Positions 38,151 through 47,350 of a stretch of 64,000 bases of DNA are shown here, one piece after another. The notes beneath the pieces were generated by a model. The model did no database searches, had not been told where the DNA came from, and saw only the letters and a program-made list of their open reading frames with translations. Every line of letters begins with the position of its first letter. Within the stretch, counting starts at the first letter, position 1. This DNA is from Chloroflexota bacterium (GTDB lineage: Bacteria; Chloroflexota; Dehalococcoidia; UBA2979). The stretch spans positions 1 to 64,000 of the forward strand of contig JAPONQ010000026.1 in NCBI GenBank assembly GCA_026713865.1. Direction: 5' to 3'. Position numbers and translations under genes: made by a program.

Positions 38151-39524
38151 GTGGTCGAGGCGTGGGAGGGGTCTCGCGTGGAGTCGTCGGCGCGGCTCGC
38201 GATCTCCTTCCGGGAACAGCGCCTCCGGAACGGCCTGCGGGTCATCGTCTCCCCCGATGACTCGGCTCCGGTCGTCACCGTCGCGCTCTACTACAACGTC
38301 GGGTTCCGGCTGGAGCCGCGCGGGCGCACGGGCTTCGCGCACCTCTTCGAGCACCTCATGTTCCAGGGCTCGGAGCAGATGGCGAAGCTTGAGTTCATCC
38401 GCATCGTTCAGCAGACGGGTGGGCTCCTGAACGGGACGACCCGCCCCGACTTCACCAACTACTTCGAGACGCTGCCCTCGCACGCGCTCGAGCTCGCGCT
38501 CTGGATGGAGGCGGATCGCATGCGCGGACCCGTCATCACTCAGGCCGAGCTCGACAACCAGCGCGACGTCGTCAAGAACGAGATCCGCGTGAACGTGCTC
38601 AACCGCCCCTACGGAGGCTTCCCCTGGATCGACCTGGGCGCGCGCGCGTACTCCAACTGGGCGAACGCGCACAACGGCTACGGGGACATGCAGGATCTCG
38701 ACGCCGCGACGCTCGAAGATGTGCGCGACTTCTTCGCGCGCTACTACGCGCCGGCCAACGCGGTGCTGGTCATCGTCGGCGACGCCGACGCCCGGGAGGC
38801 GCTCGCGCTCGCTGAGCGTCACTTCTCCGAGATCCCGTCCCAGGCCGCGCCCGCGGAGCCCGACATCGCCGAGCCGCGCCGCCTCCGGGAGGAGCGCTTC
38901 CGGATGGAGGATCCGCTCGCCCACCTCCCCGCTCTCGCGCTCGGCTACCACGTGCCGGAGCGGGGAACGGCGGATTTCTTCGCGCTGGGCCTGCTCGATC
39001 AGGTGCTCCTGCAGGGCGACGACGCGCTGCTGCGCCGCGAGCTCGTCCACGAGCGTGGCCTCACCGACGAGCTGCACGGCGGGATGAACCTCCTGGGCAA
39101 CATGTTCAACGGGCGCACGCCGATGCTCTGGGCGCCGTGGCTCATCCACGACCGGGAGGCGAGCGTCGAGACGGTGCTGGGAGCCATCGATGCGGTCGTC
39201 GAGCGCGTCCGGGAGCATCCTCTCCCCGCCGACGACTTCGCGAGGGCGAAGCTCAAGGCCCGCTCCGCGCTCTACGAGACGGCCGCAGGGGGCATGTTCC
39301 CCGGCCTCGGCCGGGCCGATCTGCTCGCGAGCGCTGCGCTGATCGACGGCGATACGGGCTGGATCAACGGCGTCGAAGAGCGCCTGGAGGATCTGACTCC
39401 CGGAGTCGTGCTCGCGACGGCGAGAGAGTACCTGCGCTCCAGCAACCGCGCCGTGCTCGCCGTGGAGGCCGGGGCGGGGCCCGATGCCTCCCCGGATCCG
39501 CCCGACGCGACCGGTGCGTCGTGA
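38151..39524 (+). CDS. M16-family zinc peptidase, catalytic subunit
   Basis: A 457-residue insulinase-family peptidase. The inverted zinc motif is complete: His64-x-x-Glu67-His68 (HLFEH) and the third ligand Glu144 (KNEIRV), 76 residues further on as expected. No clear signal peptide is present, so a cytoplasmic location is possible, although many relatives are exported. GTG 38151 is preceded by GGGGGGAAG; GTG 38178 is an alternative. It overlaps the next gene by GTGA (39521-39524); that gene encodes an M16 chain without the zinc motif. The pair fits the known two-subunit M16 design. Confidence 0.9.
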   Translation: MVEAWEGSRVESSARLAISFREQRLRNGLRVIVSPDDSAPVVTVALYYNVGFRLEPRGRTGFAHLFEHLMFQGSEQMAKLEFIRIVQQTGGLLNGTTRPDFTNYFETLPSHALELALWMEADRMRGPVITQAELDNQRDVVKNEIRVNVLNRPYGGFPWIDLGARAYSNWANAHNGYGDMQDLDAATLEDVRDFFARYYAPANAVLVIVGDADAREALALAERHFSEIPSQAAPAEPDIAEPRRLREERFRMEDPLAHLPALALGYHVPERGTADFFALGLLDQVLLQGDDALLRRELVHERGLTDELHGGMNLLGNMFNGRTPMLWAPWLIHDREASVETVLGAIDAVVERVREHPLPADDFARAKLKARSALYETAAGGMFPGLGRADLLASAALIDGDTGWINGVEERLEDLTPGVVLATAREYLRSSNRAVLAVEAGAGPDASPDPPDATGAS

Positions 39525-40873
39525 GCCCCGGCGAGCGCCCCGCCGTGGGCCGCCCCCCCGCCTGGCGGCTCCCCCCGCTCGAGGAGAGGCGGCTCCCCGG
39601 CGGGCTCGGGCTCACCCTGGTGCCACTCGGCACGGTGCCGAAGGCGACGCTTCGCCTCGTGACCCGCGCCGGGGCGGTGCTCGAGGGCGAGGGCGAGACC
39701 TGGCTCTCGCGCCTCGCGGCCCGCTACCTGAAGGAGGGCACCTCGACCCGCGACGCCTCCGCCCTCGCCGTCCGCGTCGCGGACCTCGGCGGCGAGCTCG
39801 ACATCGACTCCGACGACGACGGCCTCTGGCTCGAGATGCGGGTTCTCTCCGAGTTCGCTCCCGACGCCGTGGAGCTGCTCGCGGAGGTCGTCCGCACGCC
39901 AGCCCTGCCTCCGGGGGCGCTGGAGCGGCTGCGCGCCGACCTCGACCGGCAGCTGGCGCTCGCGCGCTCCGAGCCGGGAGCTCTGACTCTCGAGCGCTTC
40001 CGCAGCGCGCTCTACGGCTCCCATCCCTACGGTCGCGTGCTCGCCGACCCGGCGGAGATCGACTCCTTCTCGCTCTCGGCCGTCGGCGACTTCCTTGGGC
40101 GCGCGCTGGATGCGGCCGGGAGCCGTCTCTACGTGGCGGGAAGCTTCGACGCAGCGGCGGTCGGCCGCGCGGCGGCGAGCGCGCTGGGCGACTGGACATC
40201 GGCCCGGCGGGCGGAGGGGCCGGACCCCGAGCCCGTCGTTGGCCGGGCGATTCACCTCGGCGACCGGCCCGGCGCCCCGCAGTCGACGATCCAGATCGGC
40301 CTTCCCGTGCCCGGGCCCTCGCACCCCGACTTCGTGCCGTTGATGGTTGCCGACGCGCTTCTGGGGGGTTCCTTCATGTCGCGGATCACGACCAATATCC
40401 GCGAGCAGAAGGGATACACCTACTCGCCGCGGAGCGCCGTCGCCGCGCTCCGTGGCGGCGCCTACTGGGTCGAGACGGCCGACGTGACCACCTCGGTGAC
40501 GGGAGCCTCGCTCGCGGAGATCATCGGCGAGATCGAGCGCCTCGGCACCCGGCCTCCCCCTGCCGACGAGCTCGCCGGCATCCAGAACTACGTCGCCGGC
40601 GTGCAGCTGATGCGCGGCGCGACCGCCCCGGGGCTGCTGGGGGTGCTCGCGTTCCTCGATCTCCACGCCCTGGGGGAGGAGTGGGCCGGGAGCTTCGTGG
40701 AACGCGTCTACGGGGTCACTCCGCAGGAGGTGCAGCGTGTCGTCGCCGAGCACCTGAGGCCGGAGGAGATGACGATCGCCGTGACCGGCGACGCCGCCCG
40801 GATCTCGGAGCAGCTCGACCCGTTCGGCCCCATCGTCCCGTCCGGGGAGCCGTCGACCCGCTCCGGGCGCTGA
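39521..40873 (+). CDS. M16-family peptidase, non-catalytic partner
   Basis: A 450-residue M16 fold protein lacking the HxxEH zinc motif; at that place it reads [11 protein letters not shown]. It keeps the substrate-binding Arg/Tyr block [14 protein letters not shown] of partner subunits. In known M16B pairs one chain holds zinc and the other supplies substrate-binding residues, so this most likely pairs with the preceding gene product. The GTG at 39521 overlaps that gene's stop. Confidence 0.9.
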   Translation: MSPGERPAVGRPPAWRLPPLEERRLPGGLGLTLVPLGTVPKATLRLVTRAGAVLEGEGETWLSRLAARYLKEGTSTRDASALAVRVADLGGELDIDSDDDGLWLEMRVLSEFAPDAVELLAEVVRTPALPPGALERLRADLDRQLALARSEPGALTLERFRSALYGSHPYGRVLADPAEIDSFSLSAVGDFLGRALDAAGSRLYVAGSFDAAAVGRAAASALGDWTSARRAEGPDPEPVVGRAIHLGDRPGAPQSTIQIGLPVPGPSHPDFVPLMVADALLGGSFMSRITTNIREQKGYTYSPRSAVAALRGGAYWVETADVTTSVTGASLAEIIGEIERLGTRPPPADELAGIQNYVAGVQLMRGATAPGLLGVLAFLDLHALGEEWAGSFVERVYGVTPQEVQRVVAEHLRPEEMTIAVTGDAARISEQLDPFGPIVPSGEPSTRSGR

Positions 40874-40906
40874 GCCGCCCCGTCGCCCCGCCCGGCCGCG
40901 TTCGGC

Positions 40907-40912
40907 TATGGT
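40907..40912 (+). promoter_or_regulatory. candidate -10 box (TATGGT)
   Basis: A TANNNT hexamer 55 bp before the flavin-reductase-like GTG at 40968. Confidence 0.25.
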
Positions 40913-40967
40913 GGGACACCGTCGCGCGCCCGGGGCCAGGCCGTCGCGGTCGGATCGGGGGTGGACG

Positions 40968-41531
40968 GTGAGCGACGCCTCGATGCCTCCCGATCTCGCG
41001 TCGCCGCGCGCGAAGAGCCCCGACGAACTCGTCCAGCAGGCGATGCACGAGCTTCCCTACGGGATCTACATCGTCGGGTCGGTCCGCGACGGCGAGCCGA
41101 ACGGCATGATCGCCGACTGGGTGATGCAGGTCTCGTTCCGCCCGCGACTGCTCGCGGTCGCCTTCGAGCGCAGCTCTTACAGCCTGGCGAGCATCCGCGC
41201 GAATCGCGCCTTCACGGTGAATCTCCTCGCCGAGGACGGCATGACCCTGGCGGCCCGCTTCCTGCAGCCGCGCGAGGGCGCGAAGATCCGGGGCCGGAGC
41301 GAGCGGGCGCAGGCCGTCGTGCACCGCAAGCTGGACGGCGTCGAGTACAGCGTCGACGCTCGCGGCTGTCCCCTGCTCGGGGAGGCGCTCGCCGTCTTCG
41401 AGTGCGAAGCGGAGCAGTTCGTCGACGCCGGCGATCACGAGCTCGTGCTCGGCCGCGTGCTCGACGCGCGCCTGCTCCGCTCGGCGGATCCGCTGACGTC
41501 GGTCTACACGGGCTGGAGCTACTCCGGCTGA
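40968..41531 (+). CDS. flavin reductase-like (FMN-binding split barrel) protein
   Basis: A 187-residue protein with the flavin-reductase-like split-barrel pattern: MHELPYGIYIVGSVRDGEPNG (read in two landmarks), NGMIADWVMQVSFRPRLLAVAF and SYSLASIRANRAFTVNLL. Such proteins bind FMN and either reduce it with NAD(P)H for a partner monooxygenase or act alone. GTG 40968 has a purine-rich GGGGGTGGA upstream; ATG 40983 is also possible. It lies 64 bp before the FAD oxidoreductase gene and is likely cotranscribed with it. With several LLM enzymes in the window it could supply reduced flavin, which is only inference. Confidence 0.8.
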   Translation: MSDASMPPDLASPRAKSPDELVQQAMHELPYGIYIVGSVRDGEPNGMIADWVMQVSFRPRLLAVAFERSSYSLASIRANRAFTVNLLAEDGMTLAARFLQPREGAKIRGRSERAQAVVHRKLDGVEYSVDARGCPLLGEALAVFECEAEQFVDAGDHELVLGRVLDARLLRSADPLTSVYTGWSYSG

Positions 41532-41595
41532 CGGAGCGCCCGCCTCGTCCCGGCGCGCCGCCTCCCGACGCCCCGGGTCGCGGCAGGGAGGAGTG

Positions 41596-42762
41596 ATGGT
41601 CGCTTCCGGGGAGCTCGACGCCGACGTCGTCGTGGTCGGGGCCGGCGTCGTCGGGCTCGCCGTCGCGGTTCGCCTCGCGCGGGAGCGTTCCGTGGTCGTG
41701 ATCGAGCGGCGTGAGGGGCCGGCGCTCGAGACGAGCGCGCACAACTCGCAGGTGGTGCACGCCGGCATCTACTCCCCGGCCGGCTCGCTCAAGCACCTGC
41801 TCTGCGTCGCCGGCAACCGCGCCCTCTACGCGTGGTGCGAGCGGTACGACGTCCCCGCCGGGCGTACCGGGAAGCTCGTCGCTGCGCTCACCGAGCGTGA
41901 GCTGCCGGCGCTCGATCTCGTCTGGGAGCAGGCCGCCGCCAACGGGGTCCCGGGGATGAGGCGGCTGACCGCGGCCGAGGCGCGCGCGCTGGAGCCGGCC
42001 GTGCCCTCCCGGGCGGCGCTCTACTCCGGCTCCTCCGGCGTCGTCGACGCCGCCGTCTACGCGCGCTCGCTCGAGAGCGAGGCGCGCTCCCGGGGCGTGC
42101 TGATCGCCTACCGCCACGAGCTGCGGGGGGCGGCCCGCGCCGCCGCCGGCTTCGCGCTCGAGGTCGCCGACCCGGATGCCCTCCCGCAGCGGCTGCGCTG
42201 CGGCGCCCTCGTCAACGCGGCCGGCCACGGCGCGCCCCTCGTCGCCCGGTCGGCCGGCTACCCGCTCGACGGCGAGGACGCCGTCCCGGTCCTCCGGCAG
42301 CGTGTGAACAAGGGGCGCTACTACGACGTGGTCGACACCTCCCTGGCGCGCAGCGTGTCGCGGCACGTCTACCCGGTCCCCCCGGACGGCGGCGGCATGG
42401 GCGGGCAGCTCGCGCTCACCGGCGGCCTCGGGGTCCACCTCACCGTCGATCTCGACGGCGGCCTGCGCCTCGGGCCGGACAGCGAGTGGCTGGCCGATGG
42501 TGCACCGCTCGACTACCGCGCGAACGACGACAGGCGGCAGGAGTTCCTCGCCGCCGGGCGCCGCCTGCTTCCGGCGCTCCGCGCTGAGACGATCGCTCCG
42601 GGTCAGATCGGCTACCGTCCGAAGCTGCACGGTCCGGGGGAGCCGGCGGCCGACTTCCTGATCTGGCACGATCGCGGATACCTGCACCTGGGCGGAATCG
42701 AGTCGCCGGGACTCACCGCCTCGCTCGCGATCGCGGAGGAGGTCGCCGCGCACCTTCCATGA
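41596..42762 (+). CDS. FAD-dependent oxidoreductase, L-2-hydroxyglutarate oxidase-like
   Basis: A 388-residue DAO-fold flavoprotein. The dinucleotide motif is VVGAGVVGLAVAVRLA; the motif SAHNSQVVHAGIYSPAGSLK is highly typical of LhgO. The C-terminus has GQIGYRPKLHG and LGGIESPGLTASLAIA. LhgO oxidises L-2-hydroxyglutarate to 2-oxoglutarate with electrons to the quinone pool; other 2-hydroxyacids remain possible. ATG 41596 is chosen for the GGAGG at 41587-41591; GTG 41593 is immediately upstream. It is convergent with the binding-protein gene with 38 bp between stops. Confidence 0.85.
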   Translation: MVASGELDADVVVVGAGVVGLAVAVRLARERSVVVIERREGPALETSAHNSQVVHAGIYSPAGSLKHLLCVAGNRALYAWCERYDVPAGRTGKLVAALTERELPALDLVWEQAAANGVPGMRRLTAAEARALEPAVPSRAALYSGSSGVVDAAVYARSLESEARSRGVLIAYRHELRGAARAAAGFALEVADPDALPQRLRCGALVNAAGHGAPLVARSAGYPLDGEDAVPVLRQRVNKGRYYDVVDTSLARSVSRHVYPVPPDGGGMGGQLALTGGLGVHLTVDLDGGLRLGPDSEWLADGAPLDYRANDDRRQEFLAAGRRLLPALRAETIAPGQIGYRPKLHGPGEPAADFLIWHDRGYLHLGGIESPGLTASLAIAEEVAAHLP

Positions 42763-42764
42763 GG

Positions 42765-42783
42765 GCCGGCTCGGACCGCCGGC
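42765..42783. terminator. weak hairpin between convergent genes
   Basis: A 6-bp inverted repeat GCCGGC/GCCGGC with a 7-nt loop just after the stop at 42762 and before the stop at 42801. Without a T-run it is a weak candidate. Confidence 0.25.
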
Positions 42784-42800
42784 GATGTGGCGCTGGGGCT

Positions 42801-44015
42801 CTACTCGTTCGGGCCGAGCGCGACGTCCCGGAGGGCGAGCGTCGTGAACTCGCCGTTGCGGTAGGTGACGACCGCGTACGTCGCGACGGTGACGTCGCCC
42901 GCGCCGTCGAAGTCGATCGGTCCGCTCACGCCGACGTAGTCGATCTCGACGCCGCTCCGGATGAGGTCGGAACACTCGCCGTAGCTGCGGCACTGGGTCC
43001 CGTGCCTCGTGACGTCGGAGAGTGCCTCCATCATCCTCTCTCCATCGACGCTGCCCGCGATCTCCGCGGCGAGCGTCAGCAGCACGACGCAGTCGTAGAC
43101 GGCGGCGGGGTAGGCCGCCGTCGCCGGAGTCGGGACGGTGATCCGCTCGTTGAAAGAGCCCCGCGTGGCGGGCTGGACGAGCCTCAACCCGTCCACCACC
43201 GTCGCGTCGTCGGGATCGATCAGGCGTGCGAGATCGGGATCGGCGAGTCCGTTGCCGAGGTACTGCCGGTGGGGGCCGTAGCCGGCGTCGAGCAGGCCCC
43301 GGATGAGCGACACGCCCTCGGCGAAGACCAGGTTGACGACGGCCTCGGCGCCGGAGCTCGCCACGGCGGCGATCTCGCCGTCGAACGTCGTCTGCCGGGG
43401 GTCGTAGAGGATGACCGAGAGGTCGACGCCGCTCTCCGAGAGGCGCCGCGCGAGTTCGCCGGCGAGCGAGCGTCCCCAGTCGTCGTCGCGCGCGACGATC
43501 GCGACGCGGCCGTGGCCGTCGTCGGTGATCAGGCCGGCCAGAAGGGGGGCGATCGCCCGATCGGAGGGCACGGTGCGGATGTAGTAGGCGGCACTCTCCT
43601 GCGTGCTGAAGGCGGGCGAGGTGTTCGAGCCGGAGCACTGCGGGATCCGCTCCCGGTAGAGCGTCTCGATGAAGGACTGCGACACGCCGGAGGCGCCGGC
43701 GCCCACGATCGCCTCCACGCCCTCGCCGAGGAGCCAATCGACGGCGGCCGGAGCGGCGGCGGGGTCCGTCCCCGAGTCCGCGTGTGTGATCGTGAGCAGG
43801 CCGCCGGCGGCGCGGATGTCCGACTCGGCGAGCCGGACGGCCTCCAGCATCGGCAGGCCGATGCTGGAGAGCGACCCGCTCGCCGGCAGCACGGCCCCGA
43901 CGTGGATCGCGACGCGGTGCGAGTCGCCCGCGTCCCCGCAGGCGCGCAGCCCGACCAGGGCCGCGAGCAGCAACGCCAGGAGAGTGATCGCGAGCCGGCT
44001 GGGCGTTCGTCTCAT
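42801..44015 (-). CDS. Leu/Ile/Val-binding-type periplasmic substrate-binding protein
   Basis: A 404-residue type I periplasmic-binding protein. A hydrophobic signal helix (LAITLLALLLAALVGL) follows MRRTPSR, with a cysteine after it (RAC), so it may be a lipoprotein, although the lipobox is imperfect. The mature part opens HVGAVLPASGSLSSIGLPMLEAV as in LivJ proteins. Such proteins deliver amino acids, amides or aromatic acids to an ABC permease or act as receptors. No permease or ATPase gene lies next to it. ATG 44015 is only nine bases after a TATGCT box, suggesting a very short leader. Confidence 0.87.
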   Translation of the reverse strand: MRRTPSRLAITLLALLLAALVGLRACGDAGDSHRVAIHVGAVLPASGSLSSIGLPMLEAVRLAESDIRAAGGLLTITHADSGTDPAAAPAAVDWLLGEGVEAIVGAGASGVSQSFIETLYRERIPQCSGSNTSPAFSTQESAAYYIRTVPSDRAIAPLLAGLITDDGHGRVAIVARDDDWGRSLAGELARRLSESGVDLSVILYDPRQTTFDGEIAAVASSGAEAVVNLVFAEGVSLIRGLLDAGYGPHRQYLGNGLADPDLARLIDPDDATVVDGLRLVQPATRGSFNERITVPTPATAAYPAAVYDCVVLLTLAAEIAGSVDGERMMEALSDVTRHGTQCRSYGECSDLIRSGVEIDYVGVSGPIDFDGAGDVTVATYAVVTYRNGEFTTLALRDVALGPNE

Positions 44016-44024
44016 CTTCGCGGC

Positions 44025-44030
44025 AGCATA
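44025..44030 (-). promoter_or_regulatory. candidate -10 box (TATGCT)
   Basis: On the minus strand it ends nine bases before the binding-protein ATG (44015). The expected transcript has almost no leader. The 222-bp divergent gap to the aminotransferase gene holds no other signal I can support. Confidence 0.35.
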
Positions 44031-44237
44031 CCCGAGGGGGATCCCGGCCCCGTCGCGTCCGGAGGGAAGCCGGGCGGAGGTCGCCGGGACCCGGTCAGTG
44101 CGGGGCGCCGAGGATCGCCGCAGCCGGCGCGTCGCCGCCCCGGGAGCATGCGCGCGTTGCGCACGGCCGCCCGCCGCCGCTGATCCGCAAACCCGTCTCG
44201 CCCTGTGGCCCTCGGCGCGGGATGCTATGAGGATAGC

Positions 44238-45602
44238 GTGGCGACGGTGCGCTCCGTGAGGTGTCAGATGGTGCGGGCGTCGGGCGCCGGCTCCGGCGAG
44301 GAGACGGCCTCCCTGGTCGAACGGCTCTGGAGCGGGCACGAGAGCTCATCGCTGCTGTCCCGTGCCGCGCGGGCGGTGGGTGCGGGGAGCGCCACCGACT
44401 GGGGCATGCCGCCAACGGTCGACGCGCCCGAGGGCATGATCATGCTCGGGGGCGGCATCCCCGACCCGGGAACGCTCCCGCGTGCCGAGCTCTCCGCGGC
44501 GCTCGGGCGGGTGCTTGCCGTGCCGGGCGACGGCGCGCTCCGCTACGCGGGTGCGCTCGGCTACGACGCCCTCCGTGAGGCGATCGCCCGCCGCAGCGGA
44601 GAGGGCGCGGGCGCCGAGCAGATCATGCTCACCAACGGCTCCGCCGGCGCGATCGACATCGTCTGCTCCACCTTTCTCGATCCGGGCGACGTCGTGGTCG
44701 TCGAGTCACCGACCTTCTCCGGCTCGACGCGCACCTTCCGCGGCCACGGCGCCGAGGTCGCGACCGTGCCCGTCGACGGCGACGGGCTCGATGTCGAGGC
44801 GCTCGCCGCGCTGCTCGGCCGCCTGGAGGAGGAGGGGCGGCGGGCGAAGCTCGTCTACACCATCCCCACCTACCACAACCCGACGGGCGCGACGCTCTCG
44901 CTCGAGCGTCGCCGCCGGCTGCTGCACCTCGCCGCCGGGCACGGCGCGCTCGTGATCGAGGACGACGCCTACGGCGAGATCGCCTTCGACGACGCCCGCC
45001 CGCCGTCGCTGGTCTCGCTCGCGGGCGGCGTCGGGGTCGTCGCCGTGCGGACCTTCTCGAAGATCCTCGCGACCGGGCTGCGGGTGGGCTGGATCCGCGC
45101 AGAAGCGCCGCTGATCGGGCAGATGGCGACGGTGCGCCACGACATGGGGGGCAGCCCCCTGCTCCACGCGATGCTCGTCGAGTACATGGCGGAAGGCCGG
45201 CTCGAGACGCACGTCGCCCGTATGCGCCCCCTCTATGCCGCACGCGCCAGCGTGCTGGCCGAGGCGCTCCGCAGGCACGCCTCGCCCCACCTCGACTTCG
45301 TCCCGCCGCGCGGGGGCTTCTTTCTCTGGGTGCGGCTCGCAGCCCGTCTCTCGGCCCCCGCCCTGCAGCGGGTCGCGATCGAGGAGGGCGTCTCCTTCCC
45401 CGTCGGGCACGCCTTCTACCCGGAGCGCGGCGCCGCCGCCGAGCGCCACATCCGCCTCGCCTACTCCACGCTCCCCGAGCGGGAGCTGGGCGAGGCGGCG
45501 CGGCGCATCGGCCGGGCCTGCCGGCGCGTCGCCGCGGACGCCGCCACCCGCCCGGTCGGCAGGCGGCCCCAGACGAAGAGCCGCTTGAAGGGGAAGAGGT
45601 AG
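44238..45602 (+). CDS. PLP-dependent aminotransferase, class I/II (2-aminoadipate type)
   Basis: A 454-residue fold type I aminotransferase: GGGIPDPGTLP, LRYAGALGYDALREAIARR, LTNGSAGAIDIVC, TIPTYHNPTGATLS with the PLP-binding Asn/Pro, DDAYGEIAFD, and the Schiff-base lysine in TFSKILATGLRVGW. It resembles LysN/kynurenine aminotransferase-like enzymes and the catalytic part of MocR proteins, but no winged helix is attached. The GTG at 44238 has GAGGA upstream; ATG 44268 is a shorter alternative. Its last about 47 codons overlap the convergent methyltransferase gene by 142 bp, the largest overlap in the window. Confidence 0.88.
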   Translation: MATVRSVRCQMVRASGAGSGEETASLVERLWSGHESSSLLSRAARAVGAGSATDWGMPPTVDAPEGMIMLGGGIPDPGTLPRAELSAALGRVLAVPGDGALRYAGALGYDALREAIARRSGEGAGAEQIMLTNGSAGAIDIVCSTFLDPGDVVVVESPTFSGSTRTFRGHGAEVATVPVDGDGLDVEALAALLGRLEEEGRRAKLVYTIPTYHNPTGATLSLERRRRLLHLAAGHGALVIEDDAYGEIAFDDARPPSLVSLAGGVGVVAVRTFSKILATGLRVGWIRAEAPLIGQMATVRHDMGGSPLLHAMLVEYMAEGRLETHVARMRPLYAARASVLAEALRRHASPHLDFVPPRGGFFLWVRLAARLSAPALQRVAIEEGVSFPVGHAFYPERGAAAERHIRLAYSTLPERELGEAARRIGRACRRVAADAATRPVGRRPQTKSRLKGKR

Positions 45603-46330
45603 GGGCGGCTGTCCGGCCCGTGCGCCCGCAGGCGACGGGCGTACTCGCCCAGCAGCCGCTCGTAGAGCGGGCCCGCCAGCCGCTCGCGGAAGGGAGTCAG
45701 CAGCGAGCCCTCCATCCAGGAGACGACGGAGTCGACGGAGGGCAGCAGGTGCTCGTACACCTGCAGGCGTACCAGCCGCCGCTCGAAGCCGAGGGTGAAG
45801 AGCATTTCGGCGTAGCGCTCGGGCGGGAGCACCGGAAACGGCCGCTCGTATCCCGCCATCCGATCGCGGTACGGCGGCTCGCCGGCGAGCTCGCGCGCGA
45901 CCGTGTGCGAGGGGTGATCGTCGCTGACCGGCATCTGCGCGGCGATCTGTCCGCCGGCGGCGAGCAGGCCGGCGAGTCGAGGCCAGAGTTCCTCGTGGTG
46001 CTCCACCCACTGGAGGGCGGCGTTCGAGAAGATGAGGTCGGGAGGCGCCGCGGGCGTCCACGTGCGGATGTCCGCGCGCTGGAAGAGGAGGGCCTCATGC
46101 CGCCTCGGCGCCGCCTCGGCGAGCATCGTCTCCGAGGAGTCGATGCCGGTCGTCTCCCGGGCGTCGAGCGCGGCGTGCAGCCACGCCGTGAGCTCGCCGG
46201 TGCCGCAGCCCAGGTCGGCGACGCGCATCGACTCCGCCGGCTCGACCAGCGACGCGAGATCGCGGTAGGGCTGCGCGCGCTGCTCGCGGAAGCGCTCGTA
46301 CTGCAGGGGATCCCAGGCCGAGCCCGGCAT
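45461..46330 (-). CDS. tam: trans-aconitate 2-methyltransferase-like protein
   Basis: A 289-residue SAM-dependent methyltransferase. It matches Tam in the opening WDPLQYERFREQRAQPYRDL, motif I VADLGCGTGELTAW, the acidic loop GIDSSETMLAEA, FSNAALQWVEHHEELWPRL and the C-terminal LFPFKRLFVWGRL. Tam methylates trans-aconitate, removing an inhibitor of aconitase. About 36 residues after the conserved end are extra and run inside the convergent aminotransferase gene. The ATG at 46330 overlaps the nitrilase-family stop (TGATG), so the two are coupled. Confidence 0.85.
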   Translation of the reverse strand: MPGSAWDPLQYERFREQRAQPYRDLASLVEPAESMRVADLGCGTGELTAWLHAALDARETTGIDSSETMLAEAAPRRHEALLFQRADIRTWTPAAPPDLIFSNAALQWVEHHEELWPRLAGLLAAGGQIAAQMPVSDDHPSHTVARELAGEPPYRDRMAGYERPFPVLPPERYAEMLFTLGFERRLVRLQVYEHLLPSVDSVVSWMEGSLLTPFRERLAGPLYERLLGEYARRLRAHGPDSRPYLFPFKRLFVWGRLPTGRVAASAATRRQARPMRRAASPSSRSGSVE

Positions 46331-47253
46331 CACCCATAGAGCCCGCGGTAGAGCACGTCGGCGGGCTCGGTCGTGCGCGCCTGCCGCTCCCGGGCCTCGG
46401 CGAGGCGGCCGGGATCGATGGTTGCGACGACGACGCCCTCCCCCCGCGGACCCACGGCCGCGTCGATGCGACCCTCCGGTCCCACCACGACCGAGCGGGC
46501 TCCCCACCACGGGGTTCCGACCGGGTCGTCCGAGCGCACCTCGCGGGCGGTCGTCGCGGAGAGGACGTAGACCCCGTTCGCGTACGCGACCGCCTGCCGC
46601 ATCGCCGTGTAGGGCGGACCCTCATCCGGCTGCCGCTCCAGGGAGGGGTGGACCACGATCTCGGCTCCGGAGCGTCGAAGCCTGCGCGTCGCCTCCGGCA
46701 CCAGCAGTTCGCTCTCCACCAGGCAGCCGATGGCGCCGATCTCGGTCTGCGCGACCGGGAGCACCGCGTCGGCCCCGAAGATGGCGCGGTACTCCTCGTA
46801 GATGTCCCGGAGCGCCGTCACCTCGGGCGCGCTGTAAGCCTGCGCCTTCGGCGACCGCAGGACGAGGCCCTCCGGTCCGAGCACGAATCCGGTGTGAAAA
46901 TAGCGGCCCGGCAGCTCCGGGACCGCCTCCTGCGCCGACGAGACGAAGTAGCAGCGGTGGCGGCGCAGCGCCTCCAGGATCGGCTCGAAGGGTTCGCCGG
47001 GGACCGGCATCGCGACGGCGTCGATGGAGACGTTCGAGAGGTGGCGGCTCGCGGAGGTGAGGCAGAGCACCGGGTAGACGAGGAGGCGGGGCGGCGGATC
47101 GGTCCGCTCCATGAGCGCGTCGATCTCGCGCGCGATGCGCTCGGCATTCCGGCGCATCGTGTCGTGGGCCGAGGCGTCGTCCCGGACCGGACGAACGGCC
47201 GCCTGCACCACGGCCGCGAGCCACGGCTCGCCAAAGCTGACCGCCTCCACCAT
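46330..47253 (-). CDS. nitrilase-superfamily (carbon-nitrogen hydrolase) protein with atypical active site
   Basis: A 307-residue protein of the nitrilase fold. The lysine (Lys136, RSPKAQAYS) and cysteine (Cys177, IGAIGCLVESELLVPE) regions align, but the first triad position usually read as PE in FPE is PV (Val62, VYPVLCLTS). Loss of the catalytic glutamate would make it inactive or unusual; I cannot exclude a misaligned glutamate elsewhere. Active relatives hydrolyse amides, nitriles or carbamoyl groups. The ATG is at 47253. It is coupled to the tam-like gene downstream. Confidence 0.7.
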   Translation of the reverse strand: MVEAVSFGEPWLAAVVQAAVRPVRDDASAHDTMRRNAERIAREIDALMERTDPPPRLLVYPVLCLTSASRHLSNVSIDAVAMPVPGEPFEPILEALRRHRCYFVSSAQEAVPELPGRYFHTGFVLGPEGLVLRSPKAQAYSAPEVTALRDIYEEYRAIFGADAVLPVAQTEIGAIGCLVESELLVPEATRRLRRSGAEIVVHPSLERQPDEGPPYTAMRQAVAYANGVYVLSATTAREVRSDDPVGTPWWGARSVVVGPEGRIDAAVGPRGEGVVVATIDPGRLAEARERQARTTEPADVLYRGLYG

Positions 47254-47338
47254 CTCTCGCCCCTCCCCCGCGCGGGTCGCGCCGACCTTATCAGCATCGG
47301 CGTCTCCCCTTCCGGGCGGAGGCGGGCCGGCCGTCTGC

Positions 47339-47344
47339 TACCGT
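47339..47344 (+). promoter_or_regulatory. candidate -10 box (TACCGT), leaderless start
   Basis: TACCGT is followed by six bases and then the DUF2277 ATG at 47351. No Shine-Dalgarno. The same six-base spacing is seen before the genes starting at 20640 and 52579. Confidence 0.42.
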
Positions 47345-47350
47345 CTGGCC

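Noticed and set aside
35964-39218. Long minus-strand frame extending transketolase to 1084 residues
   Set aside because: The part upstream of 37982 lies antisense to the M16 peptidase gene and has no family-like sequence; the transketolase N-terminus starts at 37982.
38151-40873. M16 pair as a novel system
   Set aside because: A zinc-binding chain followed by a chain without HxxEH is the established M16B heterodimer arrangement.
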